Of a DNA stretch of 12,843 nt, positions 1-5,824 are shown piece after piece; position 1 is the first letter of the stretch; the number at the start of each line of letters is the position of its first letter. The translations under genes were made by a program, and so were the position numbers. The DNA comes from an uncultured Chloroflexota bacterium (GTDB lineage Bacteria; Chloroflexota; Anaerolineae; Caldilineales; Caldilineaceae): the NCBI GenBank assembly GCA_903858085.1, contig CAIOHJ010000307.1, forward strand, positions 1 through 12,843, read 5' to 3'. Below the pieces are notes generated by a model. It searched no databases, was not told the DNA's origin, and was given only the letters and a program-made list of their open reading frames with translations.

Positions 1-170
1 CTCCGCCTGCCTGGTCTCGAAGAGATTCACATGGACATGACCGCAGCCGACCTCCAGCAGCACCTGACCACATGGAATTGGCGCTCCGGCGCCGGGTGCG
101 CAAACGCGATGCCCCCCCCAGCTTCGCCGAGCGCGTCGCCCACCGGGCCGCCGTGCCAGCGGTGCTCTGA
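1..170 (+). CDS. Possible 3' end of an upstream gene, product unknown
   Basis: The end of a coding region probably lies here, but I do not recognise it. Two stretches look coding by their G/C-rich third codon positions. Bases 1 to about 70 read in frame 1 (containing GLEEIHMDMTAADLQQHL), and bases about 72 to 170 read in frame 3 (containing RKRDAPPSFAERVAHRAAV), ending at TGA 168-170. Joining them needs a one-base frame change somewhere between about 62 and 119; a run of eight C at 112-119 is one candidate spot. This could be a sequencing error, a decayed gene, or simply frame 3 alone. Frame 1 stays open to 426, but that continuation crosses the promoter and operators and is not credible. No start codon or domain is visible. 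Confidence 0.3.
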   Translation, partial: PPAWSRRDSHGHDRSRPPAAPDHMELALRRRVRKRDAPPSFAERVAHRAAVPAVL

Positions 171-208
171 TCCAGCGCTTTTGGAGAGGACACTAAACCA
201 TCGTCCGG

Positions 209-238
209 CCCCGCAAAAGCATTTTTTCTTTTGCGGGG
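209..238 (+). terminator. Perfect 11-bp hairpin, possible terminator of the upstream gene
   Basis: CCCCGCAAAAG (209-219) pairs perfectly with CTTTTGCGGGG (228-238) around an eight-base loop. It lies 38 bases after the stop codon at 168-170 and 3 bases before the -35 box of the next promoter. No T-run follows on either strand, so it is not a textbook intrinsic terminator. Its position between two transcription units still makes termination or insulation the likeliest role. Confidence 0.5.
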
Positions 239-241
239 GGA

Positions 242-270
242 TTGACAATTGTAAGAAAGCATGCTATTCT
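242..270 (+). promoter_or_regulatory. Sigma-70-type promoter of the lacI-family gene
   Basis: TTGACA at 242-247 is a perfect -35 box. A 17-base spacer leads to TATTCT at 265-270, and TG at 262-263 gives an extended -10. Transcription would start near 277, leaving a leader of roughly 200 bases before the regulator's ATG at 474. The last base of the -10 box is the first base of the operator core that follows, so a bound repressor would block RNA polymerase directly. Confidence 0.75.
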
Positions 271-286
271 GGCAACGTTACCACAA
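267..286 (+). promoter_or_regulatory. LacI-type operator O1, overlapping the transcription start
   Basis: The 14-base core TGGCAACGTTACCA (270-283) is a palindrome with one mismatch and a central CG step, which is typical of LacI-family operators. Outer TT and AA arms extend it to 20 bases. It matches the operator at 378-397 at 17 of 20 positions, and its position over the -10 box and start site is that of a classical repression site. It is very likely bound by the regulator encoded at 474-1547. Confidence 0.75.
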
Positions 287-370
287 AAAATTGGTCTCTG
301 CTCGCTAAACAACCCAGTCCCGTCTACAACGCTCTTTGGAAGCAGCGGACGGTGGGCAGCTCTCAAAATT

Positions 371-404
371 GGGCTCCTTGTGGCAACGTTGCCAGAAAGA
401 GCCC
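371..404 (+). promoter_or_regulatory. LacI-type operator O2 inside a 34-base palindrome
   Basis: The core TGGCAACGTTGCCA (381-394) is a perfect 14-base palindrome and differs from the O1 core by one base. Outer TT/AA arms (378-379, 396-397) and GGGCTC (371-376) opposite GAGCCC (399-404) extend the symmetry to 34 bases, with 15 of 17 half-positions complementary. Its centre is 111 bases from that of O1. It lies in the transcribed leader of the regulator, so it could act as a roadblock or looping site, and the RNA could fold into a hairpin. Confidence 0.75.
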
Positions 405-473
405 TGAAAAAGGATGGGAGCCTTGAGCAGACCCAATTTCAAGCGTTCTAAAAATCAGAGCTGAGGAGCGCCG

Positions 474-1547
474 ATGGCGACGATCAAAGATGTAGCCCAC
501 CGTGCCGGTGTAGGGGTCAGCACAGCTTCGCGAGTGATCCGCAACAAAGGCTATGCCAGCGAAGAGGTTCGCAAACGGGTTGAGCAGGCAGTGGCAGACC
601 TTGAATACCTGCCCAATCTGTTGGCCCGCTCGATGCGTGGAGCGCCCACCAAAACGATCGGGCTGCTGATCTACGACATTGTGAACCCATTTTTCGCCAA
701 TTTGGCGACAGGTGTCGAAGACATGGCCCATGCACACGGCTTCAATGTGGTCATTTGTAGCTCGCATCCTTGGAACAGCCGCGAGCGCGAAAAAAACTAC
801 ATGCAGATGCTGATCGAACGCAAAATTGATGGGCTGGTGCTCCAACATGTCTTCTCCTCAGCGGAGTATGCATCTCTGCTGGAGCGGCGCAATCTCCCAG
901 CCGTCCGGATCCTGAACCCCCAGCCAGGGTATCCTTACGATCTGGTGCGCTGTGACACCAGACAGGGAACGGTCGATCTGATCCGGCATCTGATCGGCCT
1001 CGGACACCAGCGCATTGCTGCCTTGGGCCCACCGATGCCTTCTTTTCAAGGCGCAGACCGGCTGGCTGGGTACCAGGAGGCGTTGCACTCTGCCGGAGTG
1101 GAGGTGGACCGCGCACTGATTTTGCTGGAAGGGTGGCGAACGCGCGACGGCTACAACATGACGCACAGACTGCTGAAAGAGACGCGCCCGGACGCCATTT
1201 TTGCCTTTGGCCCTCGGATCGCAGCAGGGGCTGCCTGCGCCCTGCGCGAAGCACAGGTGCGTGTCCCAGACGAGGTGGCACTGGTCTGCGTCGATGATTT
1301 TGGCCTTGGCTCCGAGCTCCACCCGTTCATGACGGTGGTGCGTCAGCCCGAACATGAGATGGGCCAACAGGTGACACAGCTGCTGATCGATCGGATCCTG
1401 GGGACCTACACAGGGCCACCACGGGAGGTTGTGCTCCCAGCACGGCTGGTGATTCGCCACTCTTGCGGGTCAAAACGCAGCGAGAACGAGCGGGCCCAGA
1501 GCCATCCTCAGGGCAATTTTTCTGAGCACTTCTGGGATGACGATTGA
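474..1547 (+). CDS. LacI/GalR-family transcriptional regulator
   Basis: This is a DNA-binding repressor whose effector is probably a sugar released or imported by the downstream genes. The protein has 357 residues. An N-terminal helix-turn-helix begins MATIKDVAHRAGVGVSTASR, followed by the family's hinge motif at about residues 45-55 (YLPNLLARSMR). Met54 stands where a Leu usually inserts into the central CG of the operator. From about residue 61 (TIGLLIYDIVNPFFANL) to about 340 it resembles the periplasmic-binding-protein sugar domain of the family. A short, polar, likely disordered tail ends in WDDD. The start is fixed by GAGGAG at 463-468, five bases before the ATG. Two matching operators lie upstream, which indicates autoregulation. 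The true effector cannot be read from the sequence. Confidence 0.93.
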   Translation: MATIKDVAHRAGVGVSTASRVIRNKGYASEEVRKRVEQAVADLEYLPNLLARSMRGAPTKTIGLLIYDIVNPFFANLATGVEDMAHAHGFNVVICSSHPWNSREREKNYMQMLIERKIDGLVLQHVFSSAEYASLLERRNLPAVRILNPQPGYPYDLVRCDTRQGTVDLIRHLIGLGHQRIAALGPPMPSFQGADRLAGYQEALHSAGVEVDRALILLEGWRTRDGYNMTHRLLKETRPDAIFAFGPRIAAGAACALREAQVRVPDEVALVCVDDFGLGSELHPFMTVVRQPEHEMGQQVTQLLIDRILGTYTGPPREVVLPARLVIRHSCGSKRSENERAQSHPQGNFSEHFWDDD

Positions 1548-1565
1548 GCTTCCTCTCTGTGCAAC

Positions 1566-1582
1566 ACCTGCTTTTTGCAGGT
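1566..1582 (+). terminator. Weak hairpin after the regulator gene, possible attenuating terminator
   Basis: ACCTGC (1566-1571) and GCAGGT (1577-1582) form a perfect six-base-pair stem with a TTTTT loop, 18 bases after the regulator's stop codon. The following bases (CGTTTGCTTC) are only mildly T-rich. It may give partial termination between regulator and transporter, or nothing. Confidence 0.25.
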
Positions 1583-1600
1583 CGTTTGCTTCGGCATCTT

Positions 1601-1633
1601 TCCCAAAGAGTGCCAGTACAACACTCTCTGGGA
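1601..1633 (+). other. 12-bp stem-loop in the transporter leader
   Basis: TCCCAAAGAGTG (1601-1612) pairs with CACTCTCTGGGA (1622-1633) with a single mismatch, around a nine-base loop. No T-run follows, so an intrinsic terminator is unlikely. It could be a stability or processing element in the leader RNA, or a binding site for an unknown regulator. Confidence 0.5.
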
Positions 1634-1796
1634 ATGGCAAAAACCGTTTTACGGCAGGCCGGCTGAAAAACCGTCCGGACAGCAGTGGAAAGGAGGTGGT
1701 GGACAGCGTCTGAACAGGCATCGTTTGTATTCCCCGGACAAACTGTGTCAAAAAACGATCGATCGATCGAGCTATGCGTTTGTGGGGTTCACTTTA

Positions 1797-1822
1797 CTTG
1801 TCTGTACATCCTTGTCTGTACA
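1797..1822 (+). repeat. 12-base direct repeat beside the ribosome binding site
   Basis: CTTGTCTGTACA occurs at 1797-1808 and again at 1811-1822, with a 14-base period and two bases between copies. The last base of the second copy is the first base of the AAAGGAG ribosome site for the binding-protein gene. Each copy contains the palindrome TGTACA. A protein bound here, or an RNA fold, could affect translation or transcription of the importer. Confidence 0.6.
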
Positions 1823-1828
1823 AAGGAG
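1822..1828 (+). promoter_or_regulatory. Ribosome binding site that sets the binding-protein start
   Basis: AAAGGAG lies ten bases before ATG 1839. This choice gives a complete lipoprotein signal at the N-terminus. The frame is open further upstream to 1575, but those codons give no signal peptide and cross the leader hairpins. Confidence 0.8.
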
Positions 1829-1838
1829 AAACAAAGTT

Positions 1839-3761
1839 ATGAAAAAATATCTGGCCATTGCGTCGTTGCTGGTTCTGATCTCTCTGCTCAGCGCCTGTGC
1901 CGCGGCGCCAGCCGCCGAAAGCGGCGATGCAGCAGCTGCTGGCGACGAAATGACGTTTGTCGACACACCTCGCCGCGAAACGTTGATCTTGGACAATTTG
2001 GGCGGAACACTGGAACGCCCAGACTTTTTCAACCCGTACGCGCCCGGTGTGGACATGGGGCGTGGCTTTCACGAGGTCTGTCTGGACAATCTGTGGGAAA
2101 TCAACACGACCACAGGCGAACAGTTCCCCTCGCTGGCTGCGGAGATGCCCAAAGCGCTCAACGAAGAGTACACCAGCTTCGAGGTCAAGCTGCGTGAAGG
2201 CATCTACTGGGACGATGGCGTCGAGTTCACCGCCGACGACGTGGTCTACACCCTCCAGCTGGGTCTGACCAATGACAAGCTGCCGATCCATGGCTGGTCG
2301 ATCGACTACCTGAAGGATGTGCGCGCCGTCGACAAGTACACGGTGGTGATCGATACCAACCGCTCCCAGCCGCGCTTCTCGAAGGATCTGGGCGCAACCA
2401 TCTGGGACGCCACACGCTTCTGGCCAGTGCCCAAACACATCTGGGAGAACCAGGACCCGACAACCTTTGTCGCTTTCCCCCCCACCTGCATCGCCCAGTA
2501 CAAGTACAGCAAACACGACCCGAACGGCAACTGGACGCTGTGGGAGCTGCGCGAGGACTGGGAACGCACCGCGGTCGGCATGGTGGCAGGCAAGCCAGGC
2601 CCCAAATATCTGCTCTGGAACTTTGTCGGCACCGAAGAAAAACGCATTCTGGCGATGATCAACAACGACGTCGACATTCTGCAAGACATCACACCAGAAT
2701 CGATGGAAGTGCTGAACAATCGCAGCGACGCAGTCCGGGCATGGCATGCCGGATTCCCCTACGCCGATTTCGACGACCCCTGCGAGCGCGGGATTGCCTT
2801 CAACAATTCGCAGTTCCCGTATGATCAGTGGCAGGTCCGCTGGGCATTGGCGCTCGCCACCGATATCAAGAATGTCTCGCTGGGCACGTTTGCTGGCATG
2901 CTGCGTGTTTCACCCCTGGCTGTACCGCCAGTGGCCGCCGTGCAAAATGCCTACCACAAACCCTTGGTGGAGCGTCTGCTGGCGATGGAACTGCCCGATG
3001 GGTACAAGCCTTTCGATCCCACCTTTGCCACAGCCATGGCCGAGATCTTCAACGAGCAGGGGGTAGGAGGCGATCTGCCTACAACCGAAGCAGAACTCAT
3101 CGACCTGTTCGGCGTAGGCTGGTGGAAGTACGACGTCGACCAGGCCGCCAAGCTGCTGGAGGAAGTAGGCTTTACCCGCAACGCCGAAGGAAAATGGTTG
3201 CTGCCCGATGGCACCCCTTGGTCGATCGCCATCAACGCCCCGGTCGACTTTGAAGTGCAGTCAGGACGTCTGGCCTTTGCGGTGGCCGATTCCTGGAGCA
3301 AATTTGGGGTTGACGCCTCGGTCAACACCATGACTGGCGGTTCGTTCTGGAATGCCAGCTCGACCGGGGAGTACCAGGCTGGCTCCTACTGGCCAGGCTG
3401 CGCCATCGGCCCCGACATCTACCCCAATGTCTCCTTCTGGCACCAGAAGTTCATCGTGGAGACCGGACAGCCTGCCCCTGGCAACCAGCATCGCCACAAG
3501 AGCGACGAGCTCGCACGCATCCTGGACGAACTGGAGAAGGTCACCTCGGACGACCCGCGCAACGTCGAGTTGAGCAAAGATCTGTTGATGCAGATGGCCC
3601 TCGAAATGCACTGGATTCCGATGTTTGGCACCTCCAAATTTGTGCCGGTCAACGAAACCTACTTCACCAACTACCCGACCGCTGACAACTACTACGAAGG
3701 CCCGTGGTGGTGGTGGTCAAACTTCAAGTACATTGTCGCTCAGATCGAACCGAAGCAATAA
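1839..3761 (+). CDS. ABC importer substrate-binding lipoprotein (SBP_bac_5 family)
   Basis: This is the extracellular, lipid-anchored binding protein of the importer encoded by the next four genes. The 640-residue protein starts with MKK, a hydrophobic stretch and the lipobox LSAC, so Cys20 would be lipidated. An Ala-rich linker follows. The family signature WDDGVEFTADDVVYTL starts at residue 124, typical of Dpp/Opp cluster-C binding proteins, which usually run 500-650 residues. The region after it is rich in Trp, Tyr and Phe, and the C-terminus has four consecutive Trp (623-626). Family members bind peptides, nickel or oligosaccharides. The three adjacent GH172 genes favour a sugar ligand here, but that is inference from context. 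The hairpin that follows may raise its transcript level above that of the permeases. Confidence 0.9.
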   Translation: MKKYLAIASLLVLISLLSACAAAPAAESGDAAAAGDEMTFVDTPRRETLILDNLGGTLERPDFFNPYAPGVDMGRGFHEVCLDNLWEINTTTGEQFPSLAAEMPKALNEEYTSFEVKLREGIYWDDGVEFTADDVVYTLQLGLTNDKLPIHGWSIDYLKDVRAVDKYTVVIDTNRSQPRFSKDLGATIWDATRFWPVPKHIWENQDPTTFVAFPPTCIAQYKYSKHDPNGNWTLWELREDWERTAVGMVAGKPGPKYLLWNFVGTEEKRILAMINNDVDILQDITPESMEVLNNRSDAVRAWHAGFPYADFDDPCERGIAFNNSQFPYDQWQVRWALALATDIKNVSLGTFAGMLRVSPLAVPPVAAVQNAYHKPLVERLLAMELPDGYKPFDPTFATAMAEIFNEQGVGGDLPTTEAELIDLFGVGWWKYDVDQAAKLLEEVGFTRNAEGKWLLPDGTPWSIAINAPVDFEVQSGRLAFAVADSWSKFGVDASVNTMTGGSFWNASSTGEYQAGSYWPGCAIGPDIYPNVSFWHQKFIVETGQPAPGNQHRHKSDELARILDELEKVTSDDPRNVELSKDLLMQMALEMHWIPMFGTSKFVPVNETYFTNYPTADNYYEGPWWWWSNFKYIVAQIEPKQ

Positions 3762-3791
3762 GAGCAGTCAGCACCCCGGCTTTTGAGCAAA

Positions 3792-3834
3792 GTCTGCTGC
3801 GCCCTGCACCCCAAAGATGCAGGGCGCAGCAGAC
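3792..3834 (+). other. 17-bp perfect intercistronic hairpin
   Basis: GTCTGCTGCGCCCTGCA (3792-3808) pairs without mismatch with its complement at 3818-3834 around a nine-base loop. It lies 30 bases after the binding-protein stop codon and 52 bases before the permease start. No T-run follows, so full termination is unlikely. In other binding-protein-dependent importers, hairpins at this place protect the upstream mRNA from 3' decay, so that more binding protein than permease is made. Confidence 0.8.
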
Positions 3835-3886
3835 CCGACATCCACCAGCCTGCAGCGGACAGGCTCCGTCGAAGGAGGAGAGGGCA

Positions 3887-4885
3887 ATGGCAGTGGTCAG
3901 ATTCCTGGCTGTCCGGTTGATGGTCTATGTGTTGGTCGTCTGGATCGGCGTTACGATCATCTTCTTCGTGCCGCGGTTTGTGCCCGGCAACCCGGTCGAA
4001 GTGATGATGGGTAAACTGCTCTCCCAGGGCACGACGATGGATCCCGTGCTGGTCGAAAGCATGCGCAAAACACTCACCGAACTCTTCGGTTTGGAAGGGA
4101 CCCTTTGGGAACAGTACTCTTCGTTCCTGAGTCGGGTCATCCTCACCCAGGATTTCGGACCCTCTCTCTCCTACTACCCAACCCCCGTCAGCATGCTGGT
4201 CGCCCGCGCCTTGCCCTGGTCTTTGGGGTTGCTCCTTACTGCCCTGTTGACCAGCTGGCTGCTGGGCAATCTGATCGGTCTGCTGGCCGGCTATTACAAC
4301 AAAAAAAATCTCTCCAAACTGATCGAAACTGGCGCCATGATCGTCTACCCGATCCCATATTATATTTTGGCTTTGCTGTTGGTCATTTTGTTTGCCTACA
4401 TCTGGCCCATCTTTCCCTTTGTCTTTCAGGTGAGCGGCACCCCTGGGTCCTGGCCATGGATCCAAAGCGTTGCCTACAACTCCTTCCTCCCCCTGGTGTC
4501 CATTGTGGCGGTCAGCCTGGGGTGGTGGATCATCAGCATGAAAGCGATGGTCATCGACACCAAAGAAGAAGATTTTGTCCAGTATGCCCGCTCGCGTGGC
4601 GTCAGCGACCACAAAATTATGCTTGGCTATGTGGCGCGCACAGCCATTTTGCCGCAGATCACCGTGCTGGCGTTGAGCATCGGCGGGGTCTTCGGCGGCG
4701 CCCTGATCACAGAGATCCTCTTTGGCTATCCCGGTGTAGGAAGTTTGATCTACAAAGCCATTCTGGGTTCAGACTACAATCTGATGCTGGGCACGATCAG
4801 CATTTCGATCGTTGCAGTCGCCACAGCCACCCTGGTGTTGGATCTGATCTACCCGTTCATCGACCCTCGCATCCGTTACAAATAG
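3887..4885 (+). CDS. ABC importer permease, DppB/OppB type
   Basis: This is the first of the two membrane subunits that form the translocation channel. The 332-residue protein has the N-terminal layout of DppB-like permeases: a membrane helix at about 10-30, then a long extracytoplasmic loop to about residue 110. Further helices lie at about 112-136, 147-171, 199-221, 258-280 and 300-322. The cytoplasmic EAA loop that docks on the ATPases begins EEDFVQYARSRGVSDHKI at residues 227-244. GFGYPGVG-like FGYPGVG at 279-285 is also typical. The start is set by AAGGAGGAG (3872-3880), six bases before the ATG. The frame is open further upstream, but that part runs through the 17-bp hairpin. It pairs with the permease at 4997. 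Confidence 0.92.
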   Translation: MAVVRFLAVRLMVYVLVVWIGVTIIFFVPRFVPGNPVEVMMGKLLSQGTTMDPVLVESMRKTLTELFGLEGTLWEQYSSFLSRVILTQDFGPSLSYYPTPVSMLVARALPWSLGLLLTALLTSWLLGNLIGLLAGYYNKKNLSKLIETGAMIVYPIPYYILALLLVILFAYIWPIFPFVFQVSGTPGSWPWIQSVAYNSFLPLVSIVAVSLGWWIISMKAMVIDTKEEDFVQYARSRGVSDHKIMLGYVARTAILPQITVLALSIGGVFGGALITEILFGYPGVGSLIYKAILGSDYNLMLGTISISIVAVATATLVLDLIYPFIDPRIRYK

Positions 4886-4986
4886 TTCGAGCCATTCTGT
4901 CTGTTCTGTACAGGCGCTGGAGGAGAGAGCCGCCCAAACAGACAAGGACAGCCCGCTGGGTGCCAGTCAATTTGGACAGACATCAT

Positions 4987-4993
4987 GAGGTGA
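4987..4993 (+). promoter_or_regulatory. Ribosome binding site for a GTG start
   Basis: GAGGTGA lies just before GTG 4997. An in-frame stop codon at 4991-4993 overlaps this site, so GTG 4997 is the earliest possible start, and the permease gene has no upstream ATG alternative. The spacing is short but workable. Confidence 0.7.
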
Positions 4994-4996
4994 ATC

Positions 4997-5824
4997 GTGC
5001 GGTTGATTAAGCCAAGATTGTTGGTTGGGATTGTGATTGTCAGCATCTTTTCGGTGCTCGGCCTGCTCGTGCCCTTGTTTGCCCCTGAAGATCCCACTGC
5101 CTGGAACACCTATTTCCGTAATTTACCGCCCAGCGCAGAACATATCATGGGCACAAACAATCTGGGCCAGGATATTTTCTGGCTGCTGACCTGGTCAATT
5201 CGCAACTCTCTCTGGATCGGCCTGGGTGTATCTGCAGCAGCGACCGTGATCGGTGTGCTCGTCGGCATCTTCTCTGGCTTTGTCGGGGGAATCACGGACC
5301 GGGTTTTGACTTTGTTGATGGATGTGGTGATTGCAGTCCCCTCCCTGCCTATTTTGATTCTGATCTCGGCCTTGCTGGGTGGAAAATCATCGCTGTGGAT
5401 CATCGCCGGCGTCCTGGTGGTCTTCAACTGGCCCTGGCCAGGACGGCAGGCGCGAGCCATGGCGTTGAGCCTGCGCGAACGTGAATTCATCAATGTCGCC
5501 GGGGCCTCGGGCGAGAATACGTTGAAGATCATTGTCTGGGAAATTCTGCCGTTCATGCTCGGATGGGCCCTGGCCAATTTCATCAACACCATTTTGGTGG
5601 CCATTTCAGCCGAATCAGGGCTGGCCATCATTGGCCTCGCCAGCTTGAAGGACGCAACACTGGGCACCATGATTTACTGGGCCATGCAGCACCAGGCCTT
5701 GTTGTTGGAGAAATGGTTGTGGATTTTGTCACCGATCCTCTCGATCATGTTGCTCTTCATCGGCCTGTTTTTGGTTTCTACCGGTTGGTCTGACTATTTT
5801 GCAACGAGAAGGGGCCGCCAATGA
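4997..5824 (+). CDS. ABC importer permease, DppC/OppC type
   Basis: This is the second channel subunit of the importer. The 275-residue protein begins with a membrane helix at about 8-29. A short loop with the DppC hallmark MGTNNLGQDIF (51-61) follows, in the place of the usual GTDxLGRD. Further helices lie at about 73-97, 107-128, 133-150, 185-205 and 240-262. The EAA loop that contacts an ATPase begins EREFINVAGASGEN at about residue 161. It is slightly shorter than the usual 280-300 residues but shows no sign of damage. It starts at GTG. The 111-base gap before it holds an unused GGAGGAG (4919-4925) and a loose inverted repeat (4898-4905 with 4937-4944). Its stop overlaps the next start as ATGA, which implies translational coupling to the ATPase. 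Confidence 0.92.
   Translation: MRLIKPRLLVGIVIVSIFSVLGLLVPLFAPEDPTAWNTYFRNLPPSAEHIMGTNNLGQDIFWLLTWSIRNSLWIGLGVSAAATVIGVLVGIFSGFVGGITDRVLTLLMDVVIAVPSLPILILISALLGGKSSLWIIAGVLVVFNWPWPGRQARAMALSLREREFINVAGASGENTLKIIVWEILPFMLGWALANFINTILVAISAESGLAIIGLASLKDATLGTMIYWAMQHQALLLEKWLWILSPILSIMLLFIGLFLVSTGWSDYFATRRGRQ

Larger units (their letters stand above)
1548..1838 (+). other. 291-base leader between the regulator and the transporter genes
   Basis: No gene is credible here, although the frame of the next gene stays open back to 1575 with no coding character. The stretch holds two hairpins (1566-1582 and 1601-1633), an 11-base odd palindrome AAAACCGTTTT (1640-1650), a purine-rich GGAGG at 1692-1696 with no usable start codon after it, a tandem CGAT run (1756-1769), and a 12-base direct repeat next to the ribosome site (1797-1822). 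I find no copy of the TGGCAACGTTRCCA operator and no -35/-10 pair worth calling, so the transporter genes may be read through from the lacI promoter. Confidence 0.6.

Noticed and set aside
31..426. A 131-codon open frame on the + strand across the control region
   Set aside because: It runs through the promoter, both operators and the hairpin, has no family features, and has no ribosome site. Only its first part may overlap a real upstream gene.
694..708. A 15-base odd palindrome (TCGCCAATTTGGCGA) inside the regulator gene as a third operator
   Set aside because: It lacks the central CG and the TGGCAAC half-site of the two real operators and lies in conserved coding sequence.
1640..1650. AAAACCGTTTT as an operator of the same regulator
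   Set aside because: It shares no half-site with TGGCAACGTTRCCA and has odd symmetry.
1575..1838. An 88-codon upstream extension of the binding protein
   Set aside because: It would bury the lipoprotein signal peptide inside the protein, it crosses the leader hairpins, and the good ribosome site belongs to ATG 1839.
1794..2747. A 317-codon open frame on the - strand opposite the binding-protein gene
   Set aside because: It has no family motif or ribosome site and lies wholly opposite a well-supported gene and its leader.
4919..4925. GGAGGAG in the gap between the permeases as the start of a small gene
   Set aside because: No start codon follows at a usable distance, so it is at most a leftover ribosome site.
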